From positions 1 to 13,468 of the forward strand of contig JBQCDV010000215.1 in assembly GCA_051960855.1 (NCBI GenBank): a DNA stretch of 13,468 nt, in the 5' to 3' direction. The position numbers were made by a program, and so were the translations under genes. Positions 13,336 to 13,468 of the stretch are shown here, piece by piece; the first letter of the stretch is position 1; each line of letters opens with the position of its first letter. A model generated the notes under the pieces. The model did no database searches. It worked only from the letters and a program-made list of their open reading frames with translations, and was not told where the DNA came from. This DNA is from JBQCDV01 sp051960855 (GTDB lineage: Bacteria; Actinomycetota; Actinomycetes; JAJZTN01).

Positions 13336-13468
13336 CGGACACCGGAGGGGGGGGGGGCCGCCCTGCCAGGCCCCCCCACCACGAGCGGCCCCCCCGCCCC
13401 GCCCCCCCACCACGACCCGGACACACCCCCCCGCCCCCCCCGCCCCCCCCCCCCCCGAGCCCGCCCAC
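13336..13468. repeat. G/C homopolymer low-complexity end, including a terminator-like G/C stem
   Basis: After the stop, a G11 run (13347-13357) and a C7 run (13371-13377) can pair around CCGCCCTGCCAGG, which may be the remnant of a terminator for the operon. Beyond that the sequence is mostly C runs (up to 14 at 13443-13456), with CCCCCCCACCACGA occurring twice (13371-13384 and 13402-13415). No gene is present. This may be degraded sequence at a contig end. Confidence 0.7.

Noticed and set aside
13336..13468. Telomere of a linear replicon
   Set aside because: Known actinobacterial telomeres are packed with palindromes; this end is homopolymer-rich without ordered palindromes.
1..13468. CRISPR array, rRNA or tRNA genes, insertion sequence ends
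   Set aside because: No regularly spaced repeats, no recognisable rRNA or cloverleaf sequence, and no DDE transposase or terminal inverted repeat pair was found by eye.

Overview
The window comes from a very GC-rich actinobacterium. Third codon positions are almost all G or C, several genes start with GTG, and one gene encodes a secreted protein with cell-wall-binding (CWB2) repeats, which are common in Actinobacteria and Firmicutes. The family-level host cannot be read from the sequence; a soil actinomycete (for example a Geodermatophilus relative) is only a guess. A primase-like replication initiator and a very large serine-recombinase-like protein sit close together among small unknown genes. 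That combination suggests a plasmid, or an integrated plasmid-like element, rather than core chromosome. Both ends cut through or degrade sequence, so this may be a whole short contig.

Layout: (1) 1-208, 5' part of a minus-strand hypothetical gene running off the left edge. (2) 209-1069, a long gene-free stretch with several palindromes. (3) 1070-1336, a small cysteine/histidine-rich protein, closed by a strong hairpin at 1352-1389. (4) 1614-5165, a 1183-residue recombinase-like protein. It has the catalytic arginines and serine of serine recombinases, an insertion of about 80 residues, a helix-turn-helix-like segment and four Cys/His modules at its C-terminus. A 59-codon reading frame follows in the same frame after the TAG stop. 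(5) 5637-7631, promoter and broken gene for a secreted protein (signal peptide, conserved extracellular domain, three CWB2 repeats, lamin-tail-like domain), interrupted by two +1 frameshifts and a probable nonsense codon. (6) 7625-7696, back-to-back hairpins terminating the converging genes. (7) 7693-8040, a minus-strand hypothetical gene. (8) 8041-8666, an intergenic region with a near-perfect operator-like palindrome pair and a long inverted repeat. (9) 8667-10628, a primase/initiator with two winged-helix segments, ending over a terminator hairpin. (10) 10832-11398, a small helix-turn-helix protein. (11) 11452-11523, three consecutive stem-loops. (12) 11549-13335, a two-gene translationally coupled operon encoding a small CxxC protein and a coiled-coil protein with a PD-(D/E)XK-like nuclease signature. 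(13) 13336-13468, G/C homopolymer low-complexity sequence, probably a degraded contig end.

The initiator (9) and the small DNA-binding protein (10) could form a replication/control module, and the recombinase (4) a movement module. The operon (12) is the best candidate for an undescribed accessory system, such as DNA maintenance or defence, but its role is inferred only from fold-like motifs. Indels next to short homopolymer runs recur (5815-5819, 6299-6301, perhaps 10556-10560), so some broken genes may be sequencing errors.
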